A stretch of DNA of 64,000 nt from Micrasema longulum. Its lineage: Eukaryota; Arthropoda; Insecta; Trichoptera; Brachycentridae. The notes under the pieces are model-generated. The model had not been told where the DNA came from and did no database searches. It worked only from the letters and a program-made list of their open reading frames with translations. This document shows, one piece after another, positions 54,572 to 64,000 of the stretch; within the stretch, counting starts at the first letter, position 1; the number at the start of each line of letters is the position of its first letter. Location: NCBI GenBank assembly GCA_022494885.1, contig JAGVSM010000188.1, positions 1 through 64,000 on the forward strand. The letters run 5' to 3'. Both the position numbers and the translations under genes were made by a program.

Positions 54572-54925
54572 ATTACAACTGGGATGAAAAATACCTCAAA
54601 GAACGGAATATGGAAGTCTAGGCATTTACAGGGCTTATGACCTGTCATTTGCTGGTTTAAGTGGCTACTTTACACACTGTGAAAAATTCACCTTTTTTTC
54701 TATGTTTGAACATCCATATTTCTTCAATTCTTCCATTTGTTGATTTAAGTGAAGTTCATGAGCTGAAACCTTTATTGTTGTGAAGAGATTCATCTGACTG
54801 AATTATTTCACATACTGGGCAACGTCTAAAAACAATTTTTCAATTTTAAAGGTTCTTCTTGGACCAGTTGGTTTTATCTTTTGTCTACAAACATTTGGAC
54901 AAACTGAAATATTGTTATAAAATCT
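54572..54925 (+). repeat. Palindromic repeat family P, long copy
   Basis: AACAAATTACAACTGGGATG, GGAATATGGAAGTCTAGGCA, TTTACAGGGCTTATGACCTG, TGCTGGTTTAAGTGGCTACT, CACACTGTGAAAAATTCACC, CTTCCATTTGTTGATTTAAG, GAGCTGAAACCTTTATTGTT, GAGATTCATCTGACTGAATT, ACATACTGGGCAACGTC, GTCTACAAACATTTGGACAA, ACTGAAATATTGTT. One of the best copies for defining the family. Confidence 0.75.
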
Positions 54926-55424
54926 TATAAACATATTTTTTTAATTCTATACGAAAAAAGTATTAAAAAATACATTTTTTTAATTAACACGTCCAGTTTT
55001 TAGATTAAAAAAATAGTAGGGTAGGTGCTAAAGTAATTGGACATTTTAAATTTAACGGTAAAAAAAAAATAGTAATAAAATTAAAATATTATTTTTAGAA
55101 AAAACACACAAAAATTGTATTTTGCTTTATTTTTAAATGTGGCACCCACCCAACTCTTAAACTCTAGGGGCAAATGATTTAACTGTTGGAAATTTATGTT
55201 TTGTAAGGATTTAATAGCAAACTTCGTTGACTTTACAGGTCCTACATGAATTTGGTTTTTCAAATTATTATATTATTAAATAGATATTCATAGTATACAA
55301 GGCAATAAATTTTAATTATTTATTTCACCCACACACAGTATCGCCATATCACAAACTTTGTAAATGCCTAACCTTAAAATCCTCTTTTTATTTATTTTCT
55401 TCGTTAGTCGGCGCTGTAGCTCTT
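54926..55424. other. AT-rich spacer
   Basis: The 60-codon minus frame at 55081-55263 has no motif. Confidence 0.35.
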
Positions 55425-55625
55425 TTCATGAATGAAAAATATGTCGGCCCGAGTGGGAGGGTTGGAGGGTTGGGGGTGGCTAAACCCTCCAATGTTGCAA
55501 CTCTCCCCACCCCTGGTGAACTCTACAAGCCCGGCCAAGGAGAGCCGTTGCGTGACGTCACCTTTGGCCGCGTACAACTCTGACCCAAATATGGCCCCGG
55601 GGTGCATCACGGTCATTTCAATTTA
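55425..55625. repeat. GC-rich repeat of unknown class
   Basis: Sharply GC-richer than its surroundings: GGGAGGGTTGGAGGGTTGGG (G-run, quadruplex-prone), TGACGTCACCTTTGGCCGCG, TACAACTCTGACCCAAATAT, GGCCCCGGGGTGCATCAC. Its last part recurs at 55775-55815 (TACAACTCTTGACACAAGTA, TGGCGCCCGGGCCTGTATTA). Both strands are open (64-70 codons), probably because of composition. Possibly a SINE. Confidence 0.5.
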
Positions 55626-55694
55626 AATTTAAAGCAAGGTTCCTATTATAGAATTGTGAATCAGAATAATTAATATCATGGCAGATTTTTTAAA

Positions 55695-55772
55695 AGGGAC
55701 CGAGAAACTCCTCTTTGAGAAAGGAGTTTGTAAGTTTAGGCATTTATAGAGTTTATGAGAAACCATCATCTT
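55695..55772 (+). repeat. Palindromic repeat family P, short copy
   Basis: GGGACCGAGAAACTCC, GAAAGGAGTTTGTAAGTTTA, GGCATTTATAGAGTTTATGA, GAAACCATCAT. It lies between the two related GC-rich pieces. Confidence 0.45.
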
Positions 55773-56115
55773 TAGCCAAGTACAACTCTTGACACAAGTA
55801 TGGCGCCCGGGCCTGTATTACAACGAAAATAACATTTATCCGAAATTTTATTTAGAAAGTAAAATAAAGTTTTCTGTATAAAAAATGGAATATGCACACA
55901 TTTTTCTTTTCTAAACGTATAATTACAGGTTTGCGACAAAGATATTTTAAATTTTCGTACTATAAAGAATGAAGGTGACAACAAAATATTTACAGTCGCC
56001 TGCAAACTCACATATCTTTGCTCGCTCATTCTAGAATTTAGTAAAATCAAGTTTATTCATAATTTGGTTTGAGGTACTACCGAGTTATTATTATATCTTC
56101 AATCACCTAAGTACG

Positions 56116-56320
56116 TCATCATCATTCCCTTTCCGTACCCGATGGCGCATAGGGCACTGCATTGGTACGATGATCAGTCTTAAGCTTCAGGACTATGAAA
56201 TATTCTAGTGTGTAAACACCCCTTTAAATAAATATTTCACATCAACCATATCGAGAATCAAAACCGAGACCTCCTTGCATGGTAGGTAAACGCGCTGATC
56301 TAATACCACGAGGCCACCAA
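56116..56320 (-). mobile_element. tRNA-derived SINE, family B, full-length with internal deletion
   Basis: Minus strand: GGTGGCCTCGTGGTATTAGA, TCAGCGCGTTTACCTACCAT, GGTCTCGGTTTTGATTCTCG (B box decayed), ATATGGTTGATGTGAAATAT, CTGAAGCTTAAGACTGATCA, end GTGCCCTATGCGCCATCGGG, AATGATGATGA. Confidence 0.8.
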
Positions 56321-57339
56321 ATATACACATTTTCGTACATAAATATCGATTTTACTTTATACCGTCTCGATGTGTACCGATGAAGATAGCGTGTTGTTCT
56401 ACAAATTACGAGTATTAATCTGCAGTTTCCATATTTTTTACATTTGTCGTGTTCTTTAACGTTTGCCTGTTTTGCATACCAAATCGCTGTACTGAAAACT
56501 GCTAAAAACTTGGTTATGATTTTGAAATTACTAATGACTCATACTACAATACCTTGTACCACATCCAAAGAAGCGGATATTTTATATGCAATGATGTTTA
56601 TTCGGTCAGGACTTTTTGTTCTAAATTAACTATTTAAGTGTTGTGTCTTCATTTTCCTCTCATCCGTTTTTCAAATTCATCCCCATATTTATTTTGTTTA
56701 TTTTTTCCCATATTTTATTTTTATTTGGGAAATCAACAGTTCTACATACATATTTATAGTAAACAAACAGATATTGTGTATAAAATCAAAACGAATAACA
56801 GATATCCACAAAGTATACAAAGTTAGTAAAGAAAATGTATTATATATTAAATAAATACATATAAGTTTATACTTATAAAAATGTTATTTTCATGTACTAG
56901 TAAATATTTTTCAATAATTAAAGATTTATTTATTTATTTTTAAGAACAGTAAGTTATTGTAAATTGGGCGGGACTAGGACAAGGATGCTTGAAGAAAGGA
57001 TAAGGAGGGGAAGGGAGATGTACATATTTATTATTATAATGTCTACATAGTTACATAATGCATTTTTAGTGTAAAGTTTAAATCTGACAGAGTGATGTTT
57101 GTGTAATCTGTATCTTTAAATTTTGTATTTTACACTGAAAATAAAAGAGCTTAGACGTTCATTAACGTGCGCGAGATTGCGAGAAATAGGGATGAATCTC
57201 ATCCACACCAATACAGGTTTCGGCTTTTCTCGCCACAAAAAAAAAGGAATTATACTTGTTCGAGAAATGGGAGAACGATGCATATTTAACATGGTTATTA
57301 AAATAAATCATTCAAACTATTTGAGAGGCTTATGGAAGC
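56321..57339. other. AT-rich intergenic stretch
   Basis: Frames of 61-73 codons without motifs. Confidence 0.4.
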
Positions 57340-57585
57340 CTTAACAGATTGACATTAATGAATAAATATAATAACACCTAATTTAAGCAATCTTTTTTTT
57401 TTTTTAATTTACGAAAGGTGAAATTATGGCAAAATGTAGGCGGACATGGCAAGTGCTTCATCGCGAGTCAGAAGTTAGAACACCGCTTGCTTCTTGAATG
57501 CTTGCCTTTGCTGTAGGAATACATTGACAGTTTAATGAGACTTTGTTCACTGTTCTGATGATCTTTGGCAGAGGGGAAAAAATGT
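57340..57585 (-). repeat. Dispersed repeat family Q, copy 2 (inverted)
   Basis: Reverse complement of the 46485-46765 copy: CTCTGCCAAAGATCATCAGA, ACAGTGAACAAAGTCTCATT, CAAAGGCAAGCATTCAAGAA, CTGACTCGCGATGAAGCACT, TGCCATGTCCGCCTACATTT, CATTAATGTCAATCTGTTAA. Confidence 0.65.
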
Positions 57586-57589
57586 ATTA

Positions 57590-57675
57590 CATTATCACTT
57601 AAATCAGATAATGACAGGCTACAAGCCCTGTGCAGGACTGGACATTCTTAAAAGTTCTTCCTCTCCGTTGTAATA
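57590..57675 (-). repeat. Palindromic repeat family P, short copy
   Basis: ATCACTTAAATCAGATAATG, ACAGGCTACAAGCCCTGTGC, TTCTTCCTCTCCGTTGTAAT. Confidence 0.45.
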
Positions 57676-57779
57676 CATAAAAAAATGTATCGGCAAATAA
57701 CAGTTCATATTATGCCTTTTCTAAACTCAAATATCATCCACGTGTTTCAAATTTAAAATAAAAGGTAAAAATATAGTTT

Positions 57780-58105
57780 TTCAACTCTTGCATAATGCCA
57801 CTACTCCTATATAGGTGCGAATCTTGGCACCTTACCTGAACACAAAACTCCAAACTTCTGAGCTTTGAGAGTAAGTGCTTAGAGAGAATATTAGGCCTAA
57901 GGATCAGTTTCATAACTAACATTGAAGTCTGCCGTCTTGAAAGGCTATTGATGATAACATTTGGTTGATTAAGATGAATCTTTTATGATTGACGTGGGAG
58001 GAGGCGAAAGTGCTTACTGGCGATCGGGTCTCCTAGAAGCGTTTGGTGATGTTCACATACACTTAGGAGCGGAAGTAGAAAAAGAAAATGAAATACAGAA
58101 TAACA
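57780..58105 (+). pseudogene. RTE-type LINE ORF2 C-terminal fragment
   Basis: LLLYRCESWHLT, stop, LLSFESKCLERILGLRISFI, TNIEVCRLERLLMI; then TWEEAKVLTGDRVS, stop (Trp expected), KRLVMFTY and ERK. These follow the 'LLYGCETWxLT ... LxSFExKCLRRILGI ... TWEEAxxLAxDRxxWRRLV' path of RTE/R1-like ORF2 ends. Several stops; no catalytic core. Confidence 0.75.
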
Positions 58106-58404
58106 AAGGAGTTTGTGTAGTAGTACATTTGTCATGAATAATAATAATAACCATTATTACTTTGGATAACTTATTGAACGCCTTTTTTGTGTCTCAATGT
58201 AAATATCCTGACACGTCGAGCATCAACATAGTGCATGGGTGGTTAGGATTCTGGTTTCCCGTTCCAATTATTTAAATTTTATTAACAGATAGGAGCTTAA
58301 CTACAACACGTCTTGGAGCTACAGAGCGTACGGATGGTTGAAATTATAAATTCTGTCTACATTACAAAAAGTAATTATTGTTAAAATTATTATTTTTTAA
58401 CAGT

Positions 58405-58700
58405 GTTTGATTATGTCCAAATGCTTGCAGACTGGCTGGATTTCCTCCCTAGGAAAGCTGTAAATGTAAATGCCTAGACTTCCATATTACCTTCTCGAAA
58501 ACTTCTTCCCTCTCTGTTGAAATAAATTATTATTTTTTGTTTGAATACCTAAAAAAAGACAGAGAAATTCTTAACAAAAGAACATGGAAGTCTAAATCGA
58601 CTAACTAGACTTAAGACGTGACATTAGTTAGTTAAAGCGATAACTTTAAACGCTAAAATTTACCATTTTTGCCGCCTTTGAACAACAATAAAATATTCTT
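58405..58700 (-). repeat. Palindromic repeat family P, two arms
   Basis: Bases 58405-58540: GTTTGATTATGTCCAAATGC, TTGCAGACTGGCTGGATTTC, CTCCCTAGG, ATGCCTAGACTTCCATATTA, CCCTCTCTGTTGAAATAAAT. Bases 58558-58700 are a diverged second arm (AACATGGAAGTCTAAATCGA, GTTAGTTAAAGCGATAAC, AAATTTACCATTTTTGCC). Confidence 0.55.
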
Positions 58701-58784
58701 TATATTTCTTCTGTTAATCATTGATAGGTAAAATATTTAAAATCTTTACCCTTTGAAGGTTGACATGAAATTAAAATTATGAAA

Positions 58785-58862
58785 GTGTTTATGCTCTGAA
58801 ATATTTCAAAGAGGCTGGACTGGCATCTGAAGCGTAAGACTAATCATCTTGCTTTGACATAA
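58785..58862 (+). mobile_element. SINE family B, internal fragment
   Basis: GAAATATTTCAAAGAGGCTG, GACTGGCATCTGAAGCGTAA, GACTAATCATCTTGC; compare 31615-31665. Confidence 0.55.
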
Positions 58863-58932
58863 GAGTTTTTTTTAATTAAAAAAAAATAAGTGTTAGCGTT
58901 CTTATAATTTACCTAAAAATATATATCAATTT

Positions 58933-59062
58933 TGGGGGCCATTTTCAAAGAAATGTAAATAACTCACTACTTGAAAATGATAATCAAGTTGTGGTAATGA
59001 AGTTCGAACCTTAGACCTCTAATACGTGAGTTCCCGAGACTAGCCACTGGACCGCAACATAT
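58933..59062 (-). mobile_element. tRNA-derived SINE, family C, best copy
   Basis: Minus strand: TTGCGGTCCAGTGGCTAGTC (A box CCAGTGGCTAG), TCGGGAACTCACGTATTAGA, GGTCTAAGGTTCGAACTTCA (B box GGTTCGAAC), CCACAACTTGATTATC, GAGTTATTTACATTTCTTTG, AAAATGGCCCCC. The plausible tRNA source is not clear. Confidence 0.7.
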
Positions 59063-59208
59063 TAAGATACCTTGCAATTGGTGAACAAATCCAGTACCCT
59101 TAAATTTTTTTATTAAGCGCAGATTAGCGAGTGTTGATGATGATACTTCTTTTAATACTATTTTTTTTAACAATATTTTGAAAAATCTTAATGTGTATAG
59201 ACAAGCCT

Positions 59209-59350
59209 TTATTATGATTTCCCTATCCATACCCAGTAGTGCATAGGGCACTGTATTGGCACTCCTATTGCGGCGTATCTAGTTATTTTTTGTTACGAGG
59301 AAGGTAAAATGATTAAATCAGTCTTACTTACGCTATATATGTACTGGTTT
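59209..59350 (-). mobile_element. SINE family B, 3' part
   Basis: TTATGATTTCCCTATCCATA, CCCAGTAGTGCATAGGGCAC, TGTATTGGCACTCCTATTG, AATCAGTCTTACTTACGCTA. Confidence 0.65.
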
Positions 59351-61315
59351 ATATTAAAGGAAAATAATTATAATTGTCAGTCATGATAAAATCGAATCCA
59401 GTATGTTTATACACACAATTGGACAAACTCTAAACGCTTTTGAGGTAATCTAACATTTTTCGATTAGATCTATAAATAGGTCGCAACATTTTCAAATGCC
59501 TAAATTTAATCCGAGGCTTACTTTGCGAAAAAAATACCAGAAGGATTTTAATGGCGTGACGTATCCAATCGTTTGACATTTTGCAGGACGACAAGTAAAT
59601 AAAATGGAAAACGAAATATCTAATTTACATAATTTTTTATCGATTTTGCTTTTCCAATATTACTCGGTATAAATTGTAATGAAGGTTTTTTTTACTACCT
59701 ACAGACGTAATAAAATATGACACAGCTATCTTAAGCCTCAAGGACACACACTTTTTGTGTACACAATTGAACACTTGATTTTAAAAGTTTATGATACAAA
59801 AGCAAATATTGGTACCTATGATTAAAAGTCATGCAGGTTTTAGGTATAATTTTATAGGAAAACTAGTACGAACATTTTTTAATACCTCCCTTTAATATGC
59901 AATAAAATTTGTCGCATTATTTAGTTATTTTACTCTCAATATATTTATGTTACATTTATTGAGACACAAATCCGAACTCCATGGAACCAAAGTTCTGTGT
60001 TGAGTTGAGACTATATATGTATAACACTTTCACAACATACATATCACCATATATACTATACAGAACAAAACATTAAAACATACATGGCATATCATCAAAT
60101 AAAATAACAAACAATGAAAAAACATTTGAAGTACATGAAAAAATAAAAAAAGTATATATTTAGGGAAAGAGATGCTGTTAACGATAAACGGACTATATTA
60201 TAATATAAAAACAAATATCATTCCATTTAAAAAAAAATTAAAGTATTTGAATGAAGAAAAGGAGCACGGGGATGGACCTACCTTTGATGTTAACAATTAT
60301 TGGTGCTCTGGATGATGAAAGTTCACTTTGAATTTTTTGACGATTTACGATAATTTTTACAACGACGCGCGACAATTACAAGAATTCTTATGCAAAAAAC
60401 GAGTTCTGTAAGTATGCAGTTTATTTATATAAGGTCTACGGAAGGTTGGGTTGAAGAGATCAAAGTTGGAAAAAAAAATTAAATTAATTTTTAGGTTGAA
60501 TAAAAATTAAGTTGGTTTGATTCAAAAATATTCTTAGGTTTGCAAGTTCATTACATTTGTACCAACATTGTTGAAAAAGCAAATGGAAGAAGAAACACAG
60601 TGTGACTTAAACATATTTCATTCTTAAGTTTACGCATTAAAAATTTATCGTAATGCTCAAACCGCACTACGGCGTCAAATGAATAAAGGTATATCAATGA
60701 CGATTATTTTTTTAATCTTTGAAATGAGCCCCCTGAAAGTCGAAATCAACCCCTAGGAGTACAAACAGAACATGTTGGGAATCGTTGATTTACATCTGAC
60801 GGTTTTATTTTATCTTTTTATTTATTTATTTATGAATTTACACGCCCTACGGGCTTTTACATATATTAGAAATTACATTCAAGTACAGCAGTGAAACATT
60901 AGTATGTAAATTTAGTTAAAATTAATGGCAACGTGACCTTTAAAATACTTAAAAGTAGATAGAAATTTGTATTCGTAATAGTAATTTGGACTGTTTTAAT
61001 GCCAATGCATTAGATTAACTTGAATTTGTTTAAAAATGGATAACCCGCTAAACCTCTATTTTAGAGGCTTAGCACCCGCTGGTGGGAAAGATAAGACGTG
61101 GAAAGAGGTTATGAAAAATATACCACAACACGTAAGTCTTCTTTGTTCATTCTCAAATGTAAAAATACTTTAGAAAAAAGTTTATTTTTATTGGTCCTCG
61201 GCCCAGTGAGGTAACATTATTTCTATAATTAATCAAAGTTTATTAATGGAAAAAAATATGGATAAATAAAAATAAATAAAATTGAGAAATATTTTTTTCT
61301 TAGATTTTTTTTCTT
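59351..61315. other. AT-rich stretch with LINE 3'-end fragments
   Basis: Bases 59955-60010 are the inverted match of the LINE 3' end at 49332-49385. Bases 60805-60860 (TTTATTTATTTATTTATGAA, TTTACACGCCCTACGGGCTT) look like the tail of a minus-strand LINE, with a GCCC-TAC-GGGC hairpin. No coding part is identified. Confidence 0.4.
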
Positions 61316-61380
61316 GCAACTGGGAACCCGCGACACCAGTTTTTCAGTTAGCCTTTAAACCAACTGTCCCTATTGATATT
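61316..61380 (-). mobile_element. tRNA-like SINE head, weak
   Basis: Minus strand: AGGGACAGTTGGTTTAAAGG (A-like box), CTAACTGAAAAACTGGTGTC, GCGGGTTCCCAGTTGC (B-like). Two box-like stretches at tRNA spacing; no body assigned. Confidence 0.3.
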
Positions 61381-61454
61381 ACAATATATTACTCATGGAT
61401 TTGATTACCAGAAGTTTCAACAGAGATAAATAACCTAATTTATTTATTGTCTAG

Positions 61455-61920
61455 AGTTTTTACCTAAATTTGTTGCAACAGGGGGAGAAAACATTTTCAA
61501 GAAAAGAATATAGAAATGTAGGCATTTACAGAGCTTATGACCTGTCACTTGTTAGTTGAGTGGCCATTTTACACACTGTGTAACATTCACTATTTAACTA
61601 TGATTAAACATCCACATTTCTTCAACTCTTCCATCTGTCGAACTTTGAGAAGTAAAAGAGCTTAAACCTTTATAATGTGCGTGAGATTCATCCAGCAGAA
61701 CCAATTCACCTACTATGCAACGCCTGAAAACAATTTCCAAATTTGTATACTTTTTCTTTTACCAGTTAGTTGATTCAGTAATGTTTTGAGTATGTCCAAA
61801 TGTTTGCTGACAGGCTGAATTTCAACATTTAGATTTGAAAAACTTCCTAGGGTGGAAATTCAGCTTATCTGCAAACATTTGAAAATACTCAAAACGTTGT
61901 AGATTTTTACATTTAGAGTT
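61455..61920 (+). repeat. Palindromic repeat family P, long copy plus terminal hairpin
   Basis: TTGTTGCAACAGGGGGAGAA, TAGAAATGTAGGCATTTACA, GAGCTTATGACCTGTCACTT, TTTACACACTGTGTAACATT, CTTCCATCTGTCGAACTTTG, GAGATTCATCCAGCAGAACC, TATGCAACGCCTGAAAACAA; then TTTTGAGTATGTCCAAATGT, TTGCTGACAGGCTGAATTTC facing GGAAATTCAGCTTATCTGCA, AACATTTGAAAATACTCAAA. It shows that two terminal arms can sit head to head at the edge. Confidence 0.75.
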
Positions 61921-62045
61921 TTTGTTAAGATAGTGGAATTCTCTAAAACGGTAAATTAATAATAATAATCTTGGTATATAAGAATAACAATTTTTAAAAT
62001 CTACTTTATTTTCGCGGTAAAAATTTTATCTGTATTGTCTGTAGT

Positions 62046-62076
62046 CAGCCTAACTAGGTACAACCTGTTGTAGAAA
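62046..62076 (+). repeat. Short dispersed repeat
   Basis: CAGCCTAACTAGGTACAACC, TGTT also occurs at 20938-20962. Confidence 0.45.
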
Positions 62077-62079
62077 GAG

Positions 62080-62245
62080 TTTTTTTATACTGAGTCTGCG
62101 ACTTTTATTTCATGCGTGCGTGGATGAGAAGATGTATGTATGTAGAGGGAGCGAGATCTGTGTGCAAAGACAGAGTGATATGGCGTTCTATCCTCTCTGC
62201 CTACTCCTACGGAGGAATGGCGTGACGGTTTGTTTGTCTGTTTTT
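62080..62245 (+). pseudogene. RTE-type LINE ORF2 extreme C-terminus
   Basis: MRRCMYVEGARSVCKDRVIW, RSILSAYSYGGMA stop. Parallels MTRCMNVEEARNVCQNDV...SLPTPTG at 8050-8150, but of a different subfamily ('DRxxWRSxLSAYxxGxMA'). Followed by TTTGTTTGTCTGTTTTTTG. Minus-strand frame here is a shadow. Confidence 0.65.
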
Positions 62246-62294
62246 TGTTCATATCGCGCGTGAATTGTGAAATCAAGAATTTAACATATTACAT

Positions 62295-62505
62295 GGCGGC
62301 CTCCGTGGTGTAGTGGTCAAGACGCTTGACTCACGCACGGAAGGTTCTGGGTTCGATTCCCGGTGAGAACACAAAAATTGAAAATGTGATTTTTCTCAAG
62401 CCTGGGTGCTCTGTGATGTAATTCACCACTGTAATTAGGCCTCCTGGCCTGTTGTGGTGCAAAAAAAAAAAAAAAATGTAAAAAAAAAAAATAAAAAAAT
62501 ACACA
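62295..62505 (+). mobile_element. tRNA-Val-like SINE, family A, best copy
   Basis: GGCGGCCTCCGTGGTGTAGT with A box TGGTGTAGTGG (62306-62316), CAAGACGCTTGACTCACGCA, B box GGTTCGATTCC (62350-62360), GTGATTTTTCTCAAGCCTGG, AATTCACCACTGTAATTAGG, CCTCCTGGCCTGTTGTGGTG, then a poly(A)-rich tail to about 62505. Both Pol III boxes are perfect and the tail is long, so this is the youngest-looking SINE here. Confidence 0.9.
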
Positions 62506-63164
62506 TACGAGTAAGATCCATTACAAAAGACTCATCAATAAATATCAAATAAAAACATGTTTAAAATGCGTAAGTGAATGAAATAAATGGGTCCATTAAA
62601 TGACGCGTCAAAAGGGATGCGCTCATTTAATGATGAATGTAAAAGGTTTATTGTATACAATTGTTTATTAGTAGTTGAAGTGCAAAATATTGTATTTTTT
62701 CGACGAATGTCCGACAGAAGTACCAGCGCAATTCTCAGTATTCAAAGTGTTTCGATATTGTCAAAGGGGTTGTTTCAAGTTTCTTATTTTGAAAAGGGTG
62801 CTAGAATTGAATGAAAATTTATACTGGAAGAAAAGCTTACAGTGACATATTATTTTAAGGTGAGTGAAATATCCGAGGGTTCAATAAAATACTATGCATA
62901 CTAGGGTTGTTATTGTCTAGATTGTCAAATTTAATGTCACGTTGAAACAGACTTTGCCATTTCCCGTGGCAAAAAATGTGGGAACATTATACTAGTTGTA
63001 CACGATAAACCTACGCACATTGAAAAATAAAATTAATTAACTGAAAACATACAAATTTCGTCTGTTTTTCTGAAACGTCTTGTTTTTTAGTATTTTGATA
63101 AAGGAGTTGCACTATAATTTACTTTTCTTTTCATGTATAAGGTTTTTTTGACATACGTATCCCG
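62506..63164. other. Intergenic stretch
   Basis: A 75-codon plus frame at 62587-62814 (MGPLNDASKGMRSFNDECKR start) has no recognised motif. Confidence 0.35.
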
Positions 63165-63435
63165 TAAGATGTAAGGCAGGGTTGCATATTTTCGCCAATC
63201 TCTTTAAAGTTATACTAGTGTCTAGCAAACGGAGAGGCATTAACATCCGTCTCACTATAGACAGTAGTGAGAAAGAACAGGTTACCCGTTTTAATATTTG
63301 GGAGGCTGGCTATATAATGAGTGGAATTCAGAAATAAAGACCAGAATGAAGATTGCGAGATCAACCTTCTAAAAAAAGGGGACACTCTTGTGAAACCAAT
63401 ATCTTGGACTAAACACAAAATAGAGAGCAATAGTT
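63165..63435 (+). pseudogene. RTE-type LINE reverse transcriptase fragment
   Basis: VRQGCIFSPISLKLY (63170-63215) is the 'VRQGCxLSPxLFNLY' RT block just before the YADD region. RRGINIRLTID (63228-63260) follows, but YADD itself is lost, probably by deletion. Then EIKTRMKIARSTF (63330-63370, across a shift) and KKGTLL match 'EIKxRIxxAKxxFxxxxxLL'. Many stops. Confidence 0.65.
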
Positions 63436-64000
63436 CTTATAGATAATTAACAAAAGTAAATAATTTCCTTCTATCTACCGAGGTATATTATGCATCAGTA
63501 GCGAGCGGTGAGTTTTTAAATCGGTAAGCTATGAAAATTCTGATAAAATGTCCATAGCGGTAGTATGGCATATAAAAAACAAGTATATTGTATATTGTAT
63601 ATTTAATAAATAATTCCTAACAAATGGCTCCAGCGGCTAATAGTTTCAGTAAAAATATTTTCTAATGTAGCACAAACATTTGATTTAAAAAATACAATTT
63701 AAAAACATAATTGCAAAAAAAAAAATTGGAACCGCTATGGATTTGAACCTCCGCCTAAGTCATTAGAAAGCGACGACCCATCCGCGCAGCTATTTCGCAT
63801 TTTGCGCTGAGTGTCGAAAAAGTAATTAATAAACTAAATAATTCATTAGCGCACCGGAGCATCTTCGGATAAGTCAGACTATTATAACTTGTCTTGAAAT
63901 AAAACACTATTTCTTAATAAATGATAATAATTAAATAATTTTAAAGTATTCCTTACCGAGTACGATAGTTCACCAAACAAAACATAAATTATGTTTTAAG
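63436..64000. other. AT-rich end of window with a tRNA-like head
   Basis: Minus strand 63800-63727: GCGAAATAGCTGCGCGGATG (A-box like), GGTCGTCGCTTTCTAATGAC, GGCGGAGGTTCAAATCCATA (B box GGTTCAAATCC). The boxes are at tRNA spacing and a SINE head is likely, but the ends do not pair as a tRNA acceptor. Nothing else recognised. Confidence 0.4.

Noticed and set aside
62295..62370. Possible tRNA-Val gene
   Set aside because: The head resembles tRNA-Val, but acceptor closure is absent and an SINE body plus A-tail follow.

Overview
The window reads as intergenic, repeat-rich DNA from an animal nuclear genome, most likely an insect or other arthropod. It is strongly AT-rich. I find no intact host gene, no operon structure and no real tRNA or rRNA gene. 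Every open frame with a recognisable product is a broken piece of a transposable element. The rest are short (60-140 codons), unsupported and best treated as chance. Species cannot be named from the sequence alone.

Layout. 1-3.1 kb: a decayed piggyBac-like element on the minus strand with a LINE fragment inside it. 5.3-8.3 kb: a SINE, pieces of an abundant palindromic repeat (called family P here) and the 3' end of an RTE-type LINE. 9.2-15.4 kb: an inverted pair of Helitron-like repeats (family S) around a Penelope-like fragment with a hammerhead-like motif. 15.7-18.5 kb: three LINE 3' ends. 22.4-23.3 kb: a DNA element with long terminal inverted repeats. 24.3-28.8 kb: a 78-bp tandem array, a long P copy, an RTE relic split by a later insertion, two SINEs and another LINE end. 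30-39 kb: more LINE 3' ends, an intact SINE with target-site duplication and the end of a hAT element. 41.4-42.9 kb: a terminal-inverted-repeat element carrying a 114-bp tandem array, abutting a P copy. 45-49.8 kb: a SINE, a 74-bp tandem array, a 639-bp element flanked by TTAA, and a 9-bp microsatellite grown from a LINE tail. 50-64 kb: more P copies, SINEs of several tRNA-derived families, GC-richer tRNA-like repeats, and three RTE fragments.

The parts do not form a pathway. They relate as parasites and hosts: the LINEs encode (here broken) reverse transcriptase, SINEs depend on LINE machinery, and the MITE-like families depend on transposases not seen here. Almost all LINE copies are 5'-truncated and frameshifted, so the window records old, repeated insertion. 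The more unusual signals are family P (about 14 loci), the 1.2-kb inverted-repeat element with its 114-bp array, four hammerhead-like motifs, and the nested insertions.
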